Positions 1-5,972 of a stretch of DNA of 10,451 nucleotides are shown piece by piece (position 1 is the stretch's first letter; every line of letters starts with the position of its first letter). Origin of the DNA: JBEKLJ01 sp050010255 (GTDB lineage Bacteria; Acidobacteriota; Terriglobia; Bryobacterales; Bryobacteraceae). The position numbers were made by a program, and so were the translations under genes. The DNA lies in assembly GCA_050010255.1 (NCBI GenBank), contig JBEKLJ010000120.1, positions 1-10,451 of the forward strand. The letters run 5' to 3'. The notes under the pieces were generated by a model. The model saw only the letters and a list, made by a program, of their open reading frames with translations. It did no database searches and had not been told where the DNA came from.

Positions 1-872
1 TGGTTCACGCCTTCCCAGTCGAGCCCGGGATTCGACTGCAACAACTGCGGCCCGAGGAAGTAGACGAACGCCGGCACCAGCAGCCCCCAGGCCAGCACTC
101 CGCCCGCGAAGTTGAGCGCGCCCAGGCGGGGGCCGATGATGTAGCCCACGCCGAGGTAGGCCGGGCTGACAGCCGGCCCCGCCGCCGATGCCACGCCGCC
201 CACGCCGACGCTGGCCGTGGCCGCCTGCGGCGGCTCGCCGAATGTCCACGACAGCCGGACTGCCGTCTTGCCCGCCGTGCCGACGGAGATCGGGAAGGAG
301 TGGCTGGCCGCAAACAGCTTGAACTTGCCGAGCAGGTAGACCACCGCCCCGACGCCCATGTTGGCGAACAGCAGCTTGGCGGCCTGGGCGCCGCGCTGTC
401 CCGCGATGTGGATCTGCGAGGCCGCGACGGATTCCGGGTAAGGCAGCTCGGGGTCGGTCACCATGACGCGCCGCAGCAGCGTCACGAACAGGATGCCGAG
501 CACGCCGCCGACGATCATCAGGGCCGTCGATTTCCAGTACGCCTCCGGCGTGCCAAACGACTTCCAGGCGCCGGAGATGACGAAGGCGGGAATCGTGAAG
601 ATGGCGCCGGCGGCCACCGACTCGCCGATCGAACCCACCGTTCGCGCGATGTTCTCTTCCAGGATCGAGCCGCGCAGCATGCGCAACACCGCCATGCCGA
701 TGACCGCGGCCGGATAGGTGGCGGCGATCGTCATGCCGGCCCGCAGGCCCAGATAGGCGTTCGCCGCGCCCAGGATGACGGTCATCACCAGGCCCAGCAG
801 CACGGCGCGGAAGGTGAACTCCTGGGCTGCGGTCTTCTCGGGAATGTACGACTGATGTGTGGTCTCGGGCAT
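1..872 (-). CDS. OPT-family oligopeptide transporter, N-terminal part (runs off left edge)
   Basis: The reverse-strand frame opens with ATG at 872-870 and stays open for 290 codons to the window edge, so about half of a usual 600-700 residue protein is present. The translation is strongly hydrophobic, with several membrane segments. It has features I associate with bacterial OPT-family (oligopeptide/metal-chelate) proton-coupled transporters: an early FTFRAVLLGLV segment, ANAYLGLRAGMTIAA, a GSIGESVAAGAIFTIPAF stretch and a later LPYPESVAASQIH. The family imports peptides or metal chelates across the inner membrane; the substrate cannot be told from sequence. A GAGG lies about 11 nt before the ATG, and a TATCAT box (901-896) with a GC palindrome lies just upstream. 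The gene points away from the HTH gene's 3' end and across a repeat-rich gap, so it is probably its own transcription unit. Family confidence is high. Confidence 0.88.
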   Translation of the reverse strand, partial: MPETTHQSYIPEKTAAQEFTFRAVLLGLVMTVILGAANAYLGLRAGMTIAATYPAAVIGMAVLRMLRGSILEENIARTVGSIGESVAAGAIFTIPAFVISGAWKSFGTPEAYWKSTALMIVGGVLGILFVTLLRRVMVTDPELPYPESVAASQIHIAGQRGAQAAKLLFANMGVGAVVYLLGKFKLFAASHSFPISVGTAGKTAVRLSWTFGEPPQAATASVGVGGVASAAGPAVSPAYLGVGYIIGPRLGALNFAGGVLAWGLLVPAFVYFLGPQLLQSNPGLDWEGVN

Positions 873-895
873 AGAGGCAATCCTCAGCTTGGGAC

Positions 896-930
896 ATGAT
901 AGCAGAGGAGCGCCGCGCGGCCGCGCGGCG
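896..930 (-). promoter_or_regulatory. candidate promoter and 20-bp palindrome upstream of the OPT transporter
   Basis: On the minus strand a TATCAT box (901-896, 5/6 match to TATAAT) lies about 24 nt before the transporter ATG. Positions 911-930 are a perfect 20-bp palindrome, two 10-bp GC-only halves meeting at GGCC. It overlaps where the -35 element would fall, and no consensus -35 is visible. It could be a repressor site or just a GC-rich self-complementary stretch. The palindrome is seen directly; the promoter role is inferred. Confidence 0.3.
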
Positions 931-962
931 ATTCAGAAACGCGCTTGGGGAGCTGGAACCAG

Positions 963-1133
963 CCCGGATGTTTCACCAGCAATCTGCTGCGGCGCGCGAT
1001 AGGACTGCATCTACTGCGTTGCGCTCGGCCGGCGTCCTCGATCCGTTACGGACCTGCGGGCGCCGGCCGTCGCGCGCCTTGTATATGCAGCCCTCTCATC
1101 GCGCCTCGCTACGATCGTGGTGAAACATCCGGG
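963..1133. repeat. nested inverted repeat of about 171 bp (REP/MITE-like palindromic element)
   Basis: Outer arms 963-978 and 1118-1133 are exact 16-bp reverse complements (CCCGGATGTTTCACCA / TGGTGAAACATCCGGG). Inside, 1006-1014 (TGCATCTAC) pairs with 1081-1089 (one mismatch), 1026-1034 (CGGCCGGCG) pairs exactly with 1061-1069, and 1042-1045 pairs with 1049-1052 around TTA. All pairs share a centre near 1047-1048, and the stretches between are partly complementary (GGCGCG and CTGCAT in both arms). So the whole block is one degenerate palindrome, not several unrelated hairpins. It fills most of the gap between the OPT transporter's 5' end and the HTH gene's 3' end. I recall similar CTGCGTTGCGCTCGG...GCGCGCCTTGTAT palindromes between genes in other GC-rich bacteria, but cannot verify this here. 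Confidence 0.7.
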
Positions 1134-1156
1134 ATTGCGGAGTCTTTCGGCGGGGC

Positions 1157-1423
1157 TTAGGAGGACGTCCCGACCAGCGAACGGTAGTGCGCCAGCAGCT
1201 TGCCTTCCTCAAAGCCGATCTCCCGGGCGTACTGGCGGATGTAGCTGGAGCTGTAAATGCCGCCGGGGAGCTGCTCGAAGTCGCCTTCCTCGATCGCCTT
1301 GAGAAAACGCATGCTGATCTTGGTGGTGTCGGCAATGTGCCGAAGCGAGATCCCCTTGTGCTCCCGGAAAGCCGCGAGCTCAAGGTGCTCGTGGGCCTGC
1401 GACGCCGCGCCGCTCTTCTTCAT
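1157..1423 (-). CDS. stand-alone RodZ-type helix-turn-helix protein
   Basis: An 88-residue protein begins at ATG 1423-1421 (MKKSGAASQ) and stops at TAA 1159-1157. GGAAG lies 5 nt before this ATG. The frame is open further upstream to 2002, but that extension crosses tatA and its terminator region and reads as low-complexity non-protein sequence, so I chose the internal start. Residues about 15-85 match the helix-turn-helix at the N-terminus of RodZ-like proteins (HTH_25 type): FREHKGISLRHIADTTKIS, then FLKAIEEGDFEQLPGGIYSS and YIRQYAREIGF. Full-length RodZ continues with a membrane helix and a periplasmic domain; here the protein ends right after the HTH. It could be a small DNA-binding regulator or a protein-interaction module. 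No partner is visible nearby. The domain call is confident; the function is unknown. Confidence 0.8.
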   Translation of the reverse strand: MKKSGAASQAHEHLELAAFREHKGISLRHIADTTKISMRFLKAIEEGDFEQLPGGIYSSSYIRQYAREIGFEEGKLLAHYRSLVGTSS

Positions 1424-1548
1424 GCTGGCTTCCAGTTGCCGGGTCCCCGGGGGGCCGTGCCCGCGCCGGAAAGCACATCGTACCACAAAGCCCGAAACGG
1501 CTGGATGAGACCACCCCGCCCGGCGTGGAGCAGCCTTTCCAGGCTGCC

Positions 1549-1570
1549 ATGCCGGCTTTCCCGCCGGCAT
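1549..1570. repeat. 8-bp inverted repeat in the HTH-tatA divergent gap
   Basis: ATGCCGGC (1549-1556) and GCCGGCAT (1563-1570) are exact complements around a 6-nt loop. The site lies in the 264-bp gap between the divergent HTH gene and tatA, upstream of both. It could be an operator or a hairpin in the HTH leader. The rest of the gap shows only weak promoter-like boxes, for example TACGAT at 1482-1477 for the HTH gene. Confidence 0.35.
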
Positions 1571-1654
1571 CGGCATGGGTCGATCATAAGCAACTCCTAC
1601 GACTCGCCGCGCACCCGGCCGGCCGGGCGGTGGCGGACTTCCGCACCGGTTCGC

Positions 1655-1683
1655 TACAATGGAGCCAGCTTCACGCAAGGAGG
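1655..1683 (+). promoter_or_regulatory. tatA -10 box and ribosome binding site
   Basis: TACAAT (1655-1660, 5/6 match to TATAAT) is followed 16 nt later by a full AAGGAGG (1677-1683), which is 4 nt before the tatA ATG. The Shine-Dalgarno sequence fixes the start codon. No good -35 hexamer is visible at the usual spacing. Confidence 0.5.
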
Positions 1684-1687
1684 CCGT

Positions 1688-1858
1688 ATGAGACTCGGCG
1701 TACAGGAACTGCTGATCATTCTGCTGATCGCGGTGCTCCTCTTCGGCGGCAGGAAGATTCCGGAAGTAGCGAAAGGCCTCGGCCAGGGCATTCGCAACTT
1801 CAAGTCGGCCATCAAGGGCGAAGACGACCACGACGCCGAGGAGAAGAAGCAGGGATAG
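1688..1858 (+). CDS. tatA: twin-arginine translocase subunit TatA/TatE
   Basis: A 56-residue protein starts at ATG 1688, set by an AAGGAGG 4 nt upstream, and stops at TAG 1856-1858. It has the TatA plan: a short N-terminus, one membrane helix (about residues 6-20, VQELLIILLIAVLLFGG), a hinge and amphipathic helix (RKIPEVAKGLGQGIRNFKSAIKG), then a short charged tail. TatA oligomers form the pore that passes folded proteins with twin-arginine signal peptides. The length is at the short end for TatA but normal for single-gene versions in this type of genome. No tatC or tatB lies in the window, so the partners must be elsewhere. The upstream open frame to 1187 is not part of the gene. A hairpin terminator follows at 1917. 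Confidence 0.93.
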   Translation: MRLGVQELLIILLIAVLLFGGRKIPEVAKGLGQGIRNFKSAIKGEDDHDAEEKKQG

Positions 1859-1914
1859 CGGCTTCCCGACCCCGCTGGCAACCTGAGCGGATCGAAGTTT
1901 GGGTGTTGAATCAG

Positions 1915-1942
1915 AACCCCGCGAGAGGGCTCGCGGGGGTTT
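1915..1942 (+). terminator. hairpin terminator downstream of tatA
   Basis: CCCCGCGAG (1917-1925) pairs perfectly with CTCGCGGGG (1930-1938) around AGGG, followed by G and TTT. The T tract is short, but the hairpin lies 58 nt after the tatA stop and faces the convergent HU gene. Confidence 0.65.
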
Positions 1943-1985
1943 CAGTCTGCGGCCCCCAAAGCACCGCCGCCCGCGCTCCGGCGCG

Positions 1986-2016
1986 AAAAACCCCGCGAGC
2001 ACGAGCCCGCGGGGTT
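1986..2016 (-). terminator. rho-independent terminator of the HU gene
   Basis: On the minus strand CCCCGCGGGC and GCTCGCGGGG form a 10-bp stem (one G-U pair) around a TCGT loop, followed directly by five Ts. It begins about 70 nt past the HU stop codon. Its 11-nt AACCCCGCGAG half (plus strand, 1989-1999) also occurs in the tatA terminator at 1915-1925. Confidence 0.8.
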
Positions 2017-2084
2017 ATCGATATCTTGGCCTTTGAGTGAGCGGCGCCAGCCTGGGCGGCCAGGGCGCGCGGCAGCGGCGTCCG

Positions 2085-2390
2085 CTATTTCTTCTTTGGT
2101 GGAACGATCGCGTCCTTGACGGCCTTGGCGACCCGGAACTTAACGACCTTCTTGGCCGGGATCTTGATCGCTTCGCCGGTGGCGGGGTTCCGTCCCATCC
2201 GCGCTTTGCGCTCGACCCGCACCAAGCGGCCGAGGCCCGGGATCACGAACACGCCGTTCTTCTTGGTCTCGCGGACCGCGATCTGAGCGAAGGCGTCCAG
2301 CAACTGACGCGAGCACTTGTTGTTCACTTCACAGGCGCCGGCCAGTTCCTTGACGAGTTGCGATTGTGTCATGCGTTTGACTTCAGCCAT
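2085..2390 (-). CDS. hup: HU-family nucleoid-associated DNA-binding protein
   Basis: A 101-residue protein starts at ATG 2390-2388 and stops at TAG 2087-2085. HU/IHF proteins are small dimers that bend and compact DNA. The fold is clear: an N-terminal helical part (MTQSQLVKELAGACEVNNKCSRQLLDAF), then the beta-arm region with VFVIPGLGRLVRVERKARMGRNPATGE and the signature IPAKKVVKFRVAKAVKDAI, ending in a lysine tail (PPKKK). The GRNPATGE tip, with the DNA-intercalating proline, is intact. Length is slightly above the 90 residues of E. coli HU because of the six-residue lead and the tail. The Shine-Dalgarno is weak: GGGA 8 nt upstream, with a better GGGAGG 16 nt upstream. A start at the internal Met7 is possible but lacks its own SD. 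It has its own promoter and terminator, so is likely monocistronic. Confidence 0.92.
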   Translation of the reverse strand: MAEVKRMTQSQLVKELAGACEVNNKCSRQLLDAFAQIAVRETKKNGVFVIPGLGRLVRVERKARMGRNPATGEAIKIPAKKVVKFRVAKAVKDAIVPPKKK

Positions 2391-2507
2391 AAACGTCTAT
2401 TCCCATCCTCCCGAATTGAACTGCCAACCCTTCACAGGGGCTCTCCCGCCCCCGGATGCCGGCCCTTCAGCACACCTCCGGAACCCGGATGCGAGTGAGT
2501 CAAGTCG

Positions 2508-2536
2508 ATCATAAGGAATCGAAGTGTCGAAGTAAA
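2508..2536 (-). promoter_or_regulatory. hup: candidate sigma-70 promoter of the HU gene
   Basis: Minus strand: TTTACT (2536-2531) and TATGAT (2513-2508) with a 17-nt spacer, 4/6 and 5/6 matches to the consensus. Transcription would start near 2501, giving a leader of about 110 nt before the HU ATG. The -35 lies only about 15 nt beyond the hairpin that follows recA. Confidence 0.55.
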
Positions 2537-2550
2537 GGGAAATATGCACG

Positions 2551-2573
2551 GAAGGCCCATTTTTCGGGCCTTC
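2551..2573 (-). terminator. hairpin downstream of the second recA
   Basis: GAAGGCCC (2551-2558) pairs perfectly with GGGCCTTC (2566-2573) around ATTTTTC. It lies about 47 nt past the stop of the recA gene at 2620. The minus-strand downstream flank has no U run, so it may be a factor-assisted terminator or a 3'-end stabiliser. Confidence 0.45.
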
Positions 2574-2619
2574 GAGCGCGGAAAGCACACGCAAAGCCTG
2601 AAAGGGGCGCTCCCCGGCG

Positions 2620-3705
2620 CTAGCGCGCCGCCACCAGCGCTCGCTTCGGCTCGGGCGACACCACCCCCGCGACGGCGGGCTTCGGCCCGGGTGACGCCCC
2701 CGAGAGGGTCTCGGCGGGCAGCCCCAGCGCCTGGCGCAGCTCCGCCTCCAGACGCTCGCGAACCTCGGCATGCTCTTGCAGGAACTGCCGGGCGTGCTCG
2801 CGGCCCTGCCCTATGCGCTCCCCGCGGTAGCTGAACCAGGAGCCGCTCTTGTCGATCAGGCCGCGCGCGGCGCCCACGTCGATCAGGTCGCCCTCCCGCG
2901 AGATACCCTGGCCGTACAAGATGTCGAACTCGGCCTCGCGGAACGGCGCCGCCACCTTGTTCTTGACCACCTTGGCCCGGGTCCGGCTGCCGATGACCGT
3001 GTCGCCTTCCTTGAGCGTTGCGATCCGCCGCACATCCACCCGCACCGAAGCGTAGAACTTCAACGCCCGGCCGCCGCTAGTGGTCTCCGGATTGCCGAAC
3101 ATCACCCCGATCTTCTCCCGGATCTGGTTGATGAAGACCATGCAGGCGTTGGCGCGCGAGATCGAGCCGGCCAGCTTCCGCAGCGCCTGGGACATCAGCC
3201 GCGCCTGGAGCCCGACGTGACTATCGCCCATCTCGCCCTCGAGCTCGGCCTTGGGGACCAGGGCGGCCACCGAGTCGATGACCACCGCGTCCACGGCCCC
3301 GGAGGCGATCAGCGCGCTGGCGATCTCCAGCGCCTGCTCGCCATAGTCCGGCTGCGAGACCAGCAGGTTGTCGGTATCGACGCCCAGCCGCCGCGCGTAG
3401 CCCGGATCGAGCGCATGCTCGGCGTCGATGAACGCGGCGGTGCCGCCCGCTTTCTGGGCCTCGGCGATCAGGTGCAGCGCCAGCGTGGTCTTGCCGGACG
3501 ATTCCGGGCCGAAGATCTCCACAACGCGGCCACGCGGGAAGCCGCCCACGCCCAGGGCAGCGTCGAGCGAGATCGACCCGCTCGGGATGACCGTGACCGG
3601 AACGACATTGGTGGAGCCAAGGCGCAGGACCGAGCCCCGGCCGAACTGCTTCTCGAGCTGCGCGAGAGTGCTATCGATGGCCCGCTGGCGATCTTTTCCA
3701 TCCAC
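2620..3705 (-). CDS. recA: recombinase RecA, downstream copy of a tandem pair
   Basis: A 361-residue complete RecA starts at GTG 3705-3703 with AAGGAG 7 nt upstream; stop TAG 2622-2620. RecA forms ATP-dependent filaments on single-stranded DNA, drives strand exchange and triggers LexA cleavage. Key parts are intact: Walker A GPESSGKTT (66-74), catalytic Glu in FIDAEHALD (E96), Walker B VVIDS (D144), L1 region EGEMGDSHVG (156-165, the usual form), L2 GNPETTSGG (204-212) and the interface RALKFYAS. The C-terminus is unusual: after LGLP a 30-residue Ala/Pro/Lys tail ends PEPKRALVAAR, where many RecAs have an acidic tail. The other recA ends 89 bp upstream on the same strand; no clear promoter is seen in the gap, so the two may be cotranscribed. 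Identity to the other copy is about 75% over the first 330 residues (hand count). The start by GTG is well supported. Confidence 0.95.
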   Translation of the reverse strand: MDGKDRQRAIDSTLAQLEKQFGRGSVLRLGSTNVVPVTVIPSGSISLDAALGVGGFPRGRVVEIFGPESSGKTTLALHLIAEAQKAGGTAAFIDAEHALDPGYARRLGVDTDNLLVSQPDYGEQALEIASALIASGAVDAVVIDSVAALVPKAELEGEMGDSHVGLQARLMSQALRKLAGSISRANACMVFINQIREKIGVMFGNPETTSGGRALKFYASVRVDVRRIATLKEGDTVIGSRTRAKVVKNKVAAPFREAEFDILYGQGISREGDLIDVGAARGLIDKSGSWFSYRGERIGQGREHARQFLQEHAEVRERLEAELRQALGLPAETLSGASPGPKPAVAGVVSPEPKRALVAAR

Positions 3706-3794
3706 GGCGACACTCCTTCCCCATGGTGGTGGCGCGTGCGCGCCCGGATTCTCAGGGAATGTTCGGTCGCCGGATCGGGATCGACCCCTGCCGG

Positions 3795-4868
3795 CTACCG
3801 GCCTTTAGTCGCCGCGGCCGGCTTCGGCATCGGCGAGGCCTCCGGGCCGGGGCTGGGCGGGGCCGCGGCCAGCCGGGTCAGCCCCAGGATCTGCCGCAAC
3901 TCGGCTTCGAGCTTCGCGGCCGCCTCGGGGTTGTCCTTGAGGAACTGGCGGGCGTTCTCGCGTCCCTGGCCGATCCGCTCGCCCTTGTAGCCGTACCAGG
4001 AGCCGCTCTTCTCGACCACGTTCTGCGCCACGCCCACGTCGAGCAGGTCGCCCTCCCGCGAGATCCCCTGGCCGTAGAGGATGTCGAACTCGGCCTCGCG
4101 GAACGGCGCCGCCACCTTGTTCTTCACGATCTTCACCCGGGTGCGGTTGCCCACCACCACGTCGCCTTCCTTGATCGCCGCGATGCGGCGGATGTCGGCC
4201 CGCATGGTGGCATAGAACTTCAGCGCGCGGCCGCCCGAGGTGGTCTCCGGGTTGCCGAACATGACGCCGATCTTCTCGCGGATCTGGTTGATGAAAATCA
4301 GGCAGGTCTTCGATTTCGAAACGATGCCCGTGAGCTTCCGCAGCGCCTGGGACATCAGCCGCGCCTGGATGCCCACGTAGGCCTCGCCCATCTCGCCGTC
4401 CAGCTCGGCCTTGGGCACCAGCGCGGCCACCGAGTCGATCACCAGCACATCGATCGAACCCGAGCTGATGAGCGCGCTGGCGATCTCCAGCGCCTGCTCG
4501 GCGTAGTCCGGCTGGGAGACCAGCAGGTTGTCCACATCCACGCCGAGCTGGCGCGCGTAAGCCGGGTCCAGCGCGTGCTCCACGTCGATGAAGGCGGCCA
4601 TGCCGCCGGCCTTCTGCGCGCTGGCCACCACGTGCAGAGCCACCGTAGTCTTGCCCGAGGACTCCGGCCCGAAGACCTCCATGATCCGGCCGCGCGGGAA
4701 GCCCCCCACACCCAGGGCACAGTCCAGCGAGATAGAGCCGCTGGGGATCACCGCCACGGGCACGATGGCGTCGCGGGTGCCCAGCCGCAGGATCGAGCCC
4801 TTGCCGAACTGCTTTTCAATCTGGCTCAGGGCCAGCCCCAGAGCGCGTGCGCGTTCCTTCTCGTCCAT
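3795..4868 (-). CDS. recA: recombinase RecA, upstream copy of a tandem pair
   Basis: A 357-residue complete RecA begins at ATG 4868-4866, with GGAGG about 10 nt upstream; stop TAG 3797-3795. Walker A GPESSGKTT (67-75), catalytic Glu (E97, in FIDVEHALD), Walker B VLVIDS (D145), L2 GNPETTSGG (205-213) and RALKFYAT are all present, so it should be an active ATPase and recombinase. It differs from common RecA at the L1 DNA-binding loop (GEMGEAYVGIQ, 158-168, where GEMGDSHVGLQ is usual), in V96 before the catalytic Glu, and at TMRADIRRI. Its N-terminus (LSQIEKQFGKGSI) and SKSKTCLIFINQIREK segment look more canonical than the downstream copy, so this may be the ancestral gene. The tail (MPKPAAATKGR) is basic. 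A TATAAT box and a 15-bp palindrome lie upstream. Confidence 0.95.
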   Translation of the reverse strand: MDEKERARALGLALSQIEKQFGKGSILRLGTRDAIVPVAVIPSGSISLDCALGVGGFPRGRIMEVFGPESSGKTTVALHVVASAQKAGGMAAFIDVEHALDPAYARQLGVDVDNLLVSQPDYAEQALEIASALISSGSIDVLVIDSVAALVPKAELDGEMGEAYVGIQARLMSQALRKLTGIVSKSKTCLIFINQIREKIGVMFGNPETTSGGRALKFYATMRADIRRIAAIKEGDVVVGNRTRVKIVKNKVAAPFREAEFDILYGQGISREGDLLDVGVAQNVVEKSGSWYGYKGERIGQGRENARQFLKDNPEAAAKLEAELRQILGLTRLAAAPPSPGPEASPMPKPAAATKGR

Positions 4869-4893
4869 AGGGGGAAGCCTCCGTGAAGAGGTG

Positions 4894-4938
4894 ATTATAC
4901 CGAATGCCGCCGCTGACGGCTGTGACAGCTCCGCTGTC
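4894..4938 (-). promoter_or_regulatory. recA promoter region with a palindrome that may be an SOS operator
   Basis: Minus strand: a perfect TATAAT (4899-4894) ends 25 nt before the upstream recA ATG. No consensus -35 is visible. GACAGC-TCC-GCTGTC (4924-4938) is a perfect inverted repeat 24 nt upstream of the -10, reaching the -35 area. recA is a classic LexA target, so this is a natural operator candidate, but the LexA box of this lineage is not known to me and the role is inferred. Confidence 0.45.
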
Positions 4939-5033
4939 TCTGGGAGCGACGCCTCTCGAGCCGCAAGGCGCGCCTCCGCGCGGCCCCAGCGCGCAGCCTG
5001 CCACCTTATTTCCGCCTCGCCGTTTCTATCCCT

Positions 5034-5972
5034 CTATAACCGTGGCGCGTAGTAGCCCTTGCGCGCCCGCACCACCACGTCCCTGCGGTCCTTCACATGG
5101 ACGCCAATCCTCTGGTAGCTGCCGTCGGTCTTCAACGGCTCGGGGCGGTAGTAAATGCTGTATTGGTGCCGCAGCTCGTTGGCGATGTTCTCGAAGGATT
5201 GCGCCAGGTCCTCGACCTTGAAGGGGAAGAACGCCACCCCGCCTGTCTCCGCCGCCAGGTACCTCAACACCTTGTCGCCGTCGGTCTCGGTCCGGCTGAT
5301 GTTGGTGGAGATGGTGTAGATGACGACGTCCATCCGCTGCGCCATCTCGAGCGCCTGGTCGCGGGTGGCCTCGCTGACCGTGTCGTCGCCGTCGCTGAGC
5401 ACGATCATGGCCCGGCGGAACTTGTGACGCGGCTGCTCGGCGCCCAGCTTGTCGCGGCAGGCGAGCAGGATGGCGTCGTAAAGCGACGTGCCGCCGCCTG
5501 GCCGCAGGTCCAGGATGAGCTGCGAGAGCCGCTCTGAGTCGTCGGTGAGATCCGCCACCACCTCCGCCCGGGTGTCGAAGCTGAACACCAGCGCCTTGTC
5601 CTGCCGCGGTCGCACGACGCTCTTGATGAAGTCGATGGCAGCTTCCTGGATGAAGCGGAAACGCTCCCGGATGCTGTTGGAGGTGTCCACCAGGATGGCG
5701 AGCCGCAGCGGCAGGTCGCTCTCGGCGGTGAACTCAATGATTTTCTGGGCGTGCGAGCCCTCGACAACCTCGAAGTCGTTCCGGTCGAGGTCGGTGATGA
5801 ACCGGCCCTTCTTGTCCGTCACCGTGAACAGGACGTTCACGCGGCTGACGTCGACCAGGATGCGCGTCCCATCATCCGGCTGCGGGCGGGCCAGATTCTG
5901 CGCTGGCTGCTGGGCCTGGAGCGCGCCGCCCAGCGCGCTTGAGAGCACGATCGCGGCGAAAAGGGACCTCAT
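5034..5972 (-). CDS. secreted von Willebrand factor A-domain protein (acidobacterial VWFA-related type)
   Basis: A 312-residue protein starts at ATG 5972-5970, with GGAGG 11 nt upstream, and stops at TAG 5036-5034. Residues 1-20 are a signal peptide (MRSLFAAIVL..., probable cut after ALQA), so it is exported. Residues 36-80 form the lead-in typical of the 'VWFA-related Acidobacterial domain' family (RVNVLFTVTDKKGRFITDLDRNDFEVVE). The VWA domain follows with a full metal-binding MIDAS: DTSNS (96-100), T162 in GGGTSLYD, and D194 in LSDGDD. The C-terminus has YSIYYRPEPLKTDGSYQRIGVHVK and ends VVVRARKGYYAPRL, a common ending in this family. VWA domains bind partner proteins through a metal ion; the partner is unknown. 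It lies 80 bp after rluD and 165 bp before recA on the same strand. A TATAAT at 5995-5990 is too close to its Shine-Dalgarno to serve with it. Confidence 0.9.
   Translation of the reverse strand: MRSLFAAIVLSSALGGALQAQQPAQNLARPQPDDGTRILVDVSRVNVLFTVTDKKGRFITDLDRNDFEVVEGSHAQKIIEFTAESDLPLRLAILVDTSNSIRERFRFIQEAAIDFIKSVVRPRQDKALVFSFDTRAEVVADLTDDSERLSQLILDLRPGGGTSLYDAILLACRDKLGAEQPRHKFRRAMIVLSDGDDTVSEATRDQALEMAQRMDVVIYTISTNISRTETDGDKVLRYLAAETGGVAFFPFKVEDLAQSFENIANELRHQYSIYYRPEPLKTDGSYQRIGVHVKDRRDVVVRARKGYYAPRL

Noticed and set aside
1187..1687. Upstream extension of the tatA frame from 1187
   Set aside because: It covers the HTH gene in antisense, and tatA has a perfect AAGGAGG just before its own ATG.
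1424..2002. Upstream extension of the HTH frame on the minus strand to 2002
   Set aside because: It crosses tatA and both its promoter and terminator, and the extra sequence resembles no protein. A good start with GGAAG exists at 1423.
3731..3744. Palindrome GGCGCG-TG-CGCGCC in the gap between the two recA genes
   Set aside because: Its loop is only 2 nt and it is pure GC; no promoter boxes lie around it. It may be an operator but there is no support.
2770..4886. Long plus-strand open frames over the recA genes (2770-3990 and 3723-4886)
   Set aside because: They are exactly antisense to recA and arise from GC-rich codon structure. Their translations are rich in Arg, His, Asp and Gly and show no domain.
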